NCBI GenBank assembly: GCA_014359855.1
Contig: JACIYQ010000021.1
Span: forward strand, 1-6,778
Length of the DNA: 6,778 bases
Direction: 5' to 3'
Source: Parvibaculum sp.
GTDB lineage: Bacteria; Pseudomonadota; Alphaproteobacteria; Parvibaculales; Parvibaculaceae
Part shown: one piece after another, positions 4,467-6,778 of the stretch
How the letters are laid out: every line of letters begins with the position of its first letter
How positions within the stretch are numbered: position 1 is the first letter of the stretch
The notes under the pieces: generated by a model
Databases searched by the model: none
The model's input: only the letters and a program-made list of their open reading frames with translations
Told to the model about the DNA's origin: nothing
Position numbers and translations under genes: made by a program

Positions 4467-5276
4467 TCAGCCCGCATCTTCGCCCTTCAAAAACGAGATC
4501 ATCGCCGGTAGCGCCGTGCGGTCCTGGAGCATGAAGAGGTGGCCGCCTTCGAAGAAGCGGAGTTGGGCGCCGCGGATGCGGGAGGCCATGAGTTCCTGCG
4601 TCTCGGGGAGGGCGATGCCGTCATACTTGCCGCCGCAGATGAGCGTCGGGCAGCGGATCTGGTCCAGCCGCGACCAGGTGTTGTGCAACGCGCGGGCCTC
4701 GAGCTGGCGGCGGCGGCCCATGTCGTGGCCCTCTTCGCCCGCGTAAGGATCGGCGGCGGCCATGGCGACGATTTGCTCGTAGGTTTCGGGATTCGCTTTC
4801 GCCCAGGCTTCGTCGTGGCGCGTGTCGGAAATCGGGATCATGAAGCGGGCGCGCTCCTCGTTCCCCATGTCCATGAGCTTGTGCAGCGGCCAGGAGGCGC
4901 CACCCGCGCCGCCGGGCGAGGTGCAGGCCAGCACGAGGCCTTCGACTACATGCGGGTGATTGATGGCGAGCTCCTGCGCGACCATGCCGCCGAAGGAGAC
5001 GCCGGCCACCAGCGCCGAGCCCCAGCCGATGGCGGCCATGAGGTTCACGGCGTCCTCGGCATATTGCGCCATGCTGTAGGGCTCGTCGGGCTTGGAGGTT
5101 TGCCCGAGGCCGCGCTGGTCGTAGGCCAGCATATCGAAGTGCTTCGGAAAGGGGCCGTCGAGCACGTTGGGACGAAGGCGAAGGTCGCCGCCGGTGCCGG
5201 AGATGAAGAGGAGGCGGGGGCCCGACCCCACGCGCTCGTAGAAGATGTCGATACCGCCGGCCTTGGCGAAGGGCAT
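4467..5276 (-). CDS. Alpha/beta hydrolase, 269 residues, full length
   Basis: Starts MPFAKAGGIDIFYERVGSGP, the usual first strands of a cofactor-free alpha/beta hydrolase. ISGTGGD (25-31) takes the place of the HG oxyanion motif. AYDQRGLGQTSKPD (51-64) is the conserved turn. The nucleophile elbow is GVSFGG with Ser94, the acid Asp219 in GGKYDGIA and the base His246 in EGGHLF, so the triad is complete. A helical cap lies at about 125-200. The family includes 3-oxoadipate enol-lactonases, non-haem haloperoxidase-like proteins and esterases; the substrate cannot be assigned from sequence. The start is supported by AAGGA 7 nt upstream of the ATG. The protein appears cytoplasmic. It is divergent from cysE across a 215-bp spacer, and an 82-bp gap separates it from the YjfB-type gene downstream. 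It is not closely similar to the truncated hydrolase at 1-600 beyond the fold motifs. Confidence 0.92.
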   Translation of the reverse strand: MPFAKAGGIDIFYERVGSGPRLLFISGTGGDLRLRPNVLDGPFPKHFDMLAYDQRGLGQTSKPDEPYSMAQYAEDAVNLMAAIGWGSALVAGVSFGGMVAQELAINHPHVVEGLVLACTSPGGAGGASWPLHKLMDMGNEERARFMIPISDTRHDEAWAKANPETYEQIVAMAAADPYAGEEGHDMGRRRQLEARALHNTWSRLDQIRCPTLICGGKYDGIALPETQELMASRIRGAQLRFFEGGHLFMLQDRTALPAMISFLKGEDAG

Positions 5277-5353
5277 GGGCTGGTCCTTTTTCCGGTCATT
5301 TGCGTTTGAGAAAGATTAACACGCGCGATGCCGAGGCCGAGAGGGTTCTCCCA

Positions 5354-5381
5354 TTGAACTCGCATGAGGCCGCGCTATGTA
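5354..5381 (+). promoter_or_regulatory. Possible cysE promoter
   Basis: TTGAAC (5354-5359), a 16-bp spacer and TATGTA (5376-5381) form a moderate sigma70-type promoter facing cysE. It would give a leader of about 100 nt before the ATG at 5492. It is the only plausible plus-strand pair I find in 5277-5491; confidence is limited because GC-rich alphaproteobacterial promoters are often weakly conserved. Confidence 0.4.
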
Positions 5382-5400
5382 TTAAGCTCTTTTCAATCGA

Positions 5401-5452
5401 CCCCGTGGCTATCTCGGGGCTCAACCGCGAATGCGGCCCCGCGATTCCCACG
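5401..5452 (+). promoter_or_regulatory. Structured cysE leader with competing hairpins
   Basis: CGGGG (5415-5419) can pair with CCCCG upstream (5401-5405, 9-nt loop) or with CCCCG downstream (5437-5441). The second fold stacks on CCGC-GAAT-GCGG (5425-5436) and is closed further out by CGTGG (5404-5408) / CCACG (5448-5452). The two folds are mutually exclusive. No T run marks an intrinsic terminator, and the ribosome site AAGGAG (5480-5485) lies outside both, so any switching role is speculative. Confidence 0.3.
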
Positions 5453-5491
5453 CAAGATGCGCCGGAGCGGGCCCGAGGGAAGGAGCGGGAT

Positions 5492-6328
5492 ATGTCGAAG
5501 GCAGCCGAACGGAACCAGCCGCTCTCCATCTGCGATCCCGTGTGGGAGCGCGTGCGGGCGGAAGCAGGAGAGATGGCGGCGGGCGAGCCGATCCTCGCGA
5601 GCTTCCTCTATTCGACGATCCTCAATCACCGGAACTTCAACGACGCCATCGCCTATCATCTGGCGCAGAAGCTCGGCAATGCCGAGGTTCATTCGATGCA
5701 GCTTCGCGAGCTCTTCGACGAGGCGATGCGCGACCAGCCGGATATCGGCGAGGCGACGCGGGCGGATATCGTCGCCTATTACGAACGCGATCCGGCCTGC
5801 CACTCCTATATCCAGCCGATCCTCTACTTCAAGGGCTTCCACGCGCTGCAGGCCTACCGCGTGGCGCACTGGCTGTGGAACAACGACCGCCGGGCGATGG
5901 CGCTCTATCTCCAGAGCCGCATCTCGGAACTTTTCGCGGTCGATATTCATCCGGCGGCGCGTGTCGGCCGGGGTGTCTTCATCGATCATGCGACCGGCAT
6001 CGTGATCGGCGAGACGGCGGTGGTGGAAGACGATGTGTCGATGCTCCATCACGTGACGCTTGGCGGCACGGGCAAGGAGCAGGGCGACCGTCACCCGAAG
6101 GTGCGGCGCGGCGTGCTGATTTCGGTCGGCGCGAAGGTGCTGGGCAATATCGAGGTCGGCGAATACAGCCGCATCGGCGCGGGCAGCGTGGTGCTGCATG
6201 CTGTGCCGGCGCATTGCACGGCTGTCGGCGTGCCGGCGAAGATCGTGGGCTGCGCGGGCTGCGACAAGCCCGCTCATGCGATGGACCACATCATCCGCGA
6301 AGAGGGCAGCCTCGACGCCGAAGGCTGA
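5492..6328 (+). CDS. cysE: Serine O-acetyltransferase
   Basis: A 278-residue protein of about the usual CysE length. It transfers acetyl from acetyl-CoA to L-serine to give O-acetylserine, the first step of cysteine synthesis in the cytoplasm. The start ATG follows AAGGAG by 6 nt; the frame is open upstream to 5300, but that stretch lacks family similarity. Residues 15-145 form the alpha-helical N-terminal domain (ASFLYSTILNHRNFNDAIAY; YFKGFHALQAYRVAHWLW). From DIHPAARVGRGVFIDHATG onward is the left-handed beta-helix of hexapeptide repeats. Catalytic Asp151 and His166 and substrate-binding His201 (DRHPK) keep the spacing known from Haemophilus SAT (139/154/189). TLGGTGKEQGDRHPK is the CoA and cysteine-feedback loop. 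The tail ends SLDAEG, without the final Ile that docks into cysteine synthase in enterobacteria, and it contains a CAGC pair (254-257). No cysK is nearby. Confidence 0.95.
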   Translation: MSKAAERNQPLSICDPVWERVRAEAGEMAAGEPILASFLYSTILNHRNFNDAIAYHLAQKLGNAEVHSMQLRELFDEAMRDQPDIGEATRADIVAYYERDPACHSYIQPILYFKGFHALQAYRVAHWLWNNDRRAMALYLQSRISELFAVDIHPAARVGRGVFIDHATGIVIGETAVVEDDVSMLHHVTLGGTGKEQGDRHPKVRRGVLISVGAKVLGNIEVGEYSRIGAGSVVLHAVPAHCTAVGVPAKIVGCAGCDKPAHAMDHIIREEGSLDAEG

Positions 6329-6337
6329 CGACACCTC

Positions 6338-6778
6338 TCAGGGCAGCCTGTCCTTCAGCGCATAGAAGATCATTCCCGCGACGAGACCGGGGTAGCGGAG
6401 CCACGTGCCGCCGGGGAATTTCGGCGTCTTGAGCCTTGCCATGACGTCGAAGCGTTCCGCCTGTCCGGCGATGGCTTCGGCGATCAGCTTGCCGCCCAGC
6501 GTCGCGATGTTGATGCCCTGGCCCGAATAGCCATGCGCGAAGACGATGTTGGGCGCGAGACGGCCGAAATTCGGCAGGCGCGTCATGGTGATCGCGAGCG
6601 TGCCGCCCCAGGCATAGTCGATGCGCACGTCCTTCAATTGCGGGAAGACGCGGAGCATGGGCTTTCGCACGAAGGCGGCGATGTCCGCCGGGAATTTCGG
6701 CGAATAGCTTTCGCCGCCGCCGAAGAGCAGACGTCCATCTCCTGAGAGACGGTAGTAGTCGATGACGAATTTGGTGTC
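6338..6778 (-). CDS. FAD-dependent oxidoreductase (DAO family), C-terminal part
   Basis: 146 residues of a larger protein enter from the right edge of the window and end in TGA at 6340-6338. Visible parts are YYRLSGDGRLLFGGGESYS (8-26), the WGGTLAITMTRLPNFGRL stretch (57-74) and FAHGYSGQGINIATLGGKLI (80-99). The last is the C-terminal FAD-contacting segment of the D-amino-acid-oxidase superfamily. The end of the protein, PGGTWLRYPGLVAGMIFYAL, is typical of the gamma-glutamylputrescine oxidase-like subgroup, which oxidises amines and releases H2O2 and ammonia. A role in polyamine or amine catabolism is therefore the best guess, but the substrate domain is mostly out of view. The N-terminal GxGxxG motif lies outside the window. 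The gene converges on cysE with 9 bp between the stops and no obvious terminator; GGGCAGCCT occurs at both 6304-6312 and 6341-6349. Confidence 0.88.
   Translation of the reverse strand, partial: DTKFVIDYYRLSGDGRLLFGGGESYSPKFPADIAAFVRKPMLRVFPQLKDVRIDYAWGGTLAITMTRLPNFGRLAPNIVFAHGYSGQGINIATLGGKLIAEAIAGQAERFDVMARLKTPKFPGGTWLRYPGLVAGMIFYALKDRLP

Noticed and set aside
6304..6349. GGGCAGCCT direct repeats and CAGCCT/AGGCTG pairing between cysE and the oxidase as a terminator
   Set aside because: The stem is only 6 bp, lies within coding ends and has no T tract; probably a chance repeat.
5431..6432. Plus-strand frame of 333 codons and minus-strand frame 5393-6334 over cysE
   Set aside because: Both are out-of-frame shadows of cysE, rich in Arg, Gly and His, with no domain and no ribosome site. 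CysE itself is unambiguous.

Overview
This GC-rich window looks like the chromosome of an alphaproteobacterium. The clues are codon use, dispersed palindromes of the 'GTCATTGCGAGG...' and 'GTCACCCCGG...' kinds, a CysE with an alphaproteobacterial look, and a gene set biased to acyl-CoA/SDR/alpha-beta-hydrolase metabolism. Genus cannot be fixed from the sequence alone. No rRNA, tRNA, CRISPR array, transposase or phage gene was seen.

Layout. The window opens inside a plus-strand alpha/beta hydrolase (1-600) that converges on a minus-strand block. Read 5' to 3' along its own strand, that block holds: an alpha/beta hydrolase (5276-4467), a YjfB-type putative motility protein (4384-4187), a membrane-anchored staphylococcal-nuclease-like protein (4171-3635), an enoyl-CoA hydratase/isomerase homologue (3451-2651), the C-terminal half of a short-chain dehydrogenase (SDR; 2523-2054), a HigB-HigA toxin-antitoxin pair (1986-1387), a small PilZ-domain protein (1141-764) and the last ~32 codons of another SDR (770-663). 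Divergent from the block, cysE (serine acetyltransferase, 5492-6328, plus) starts after a structured leader. It converges 9 bp away on the C-terminal part of a FAD-dependent amine/amino-acid oxidase (6778-6338, minus) that runs off the end.

The region 660-2630 looks like a patch of genome turnover. SDR remnants lie on both sides of a small cargo (PilZ gene, possible small ORF, higBA). The larger remnant stops where a ~103-bp inverted-repeat element begins. Intact metabolic genes lie outside.

No clearly new multi-gene system was found. The most interesting signals are regulatory. First, two 19-bp CGTAC-flanked dyads sit exactly around a good sigma70-type promoter for higBA, whose predicted transcript would be leaderless or nearly so. 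Second, two TTTC-NN-GAAACAGA elements lie exactly 21 bp apart in the non-coding stretch upstream of the PilZ gene. Third, the cysE leader has two mutually exclusive pairings. All functional statements are inferences from motifs and family knowledge; no search was run.
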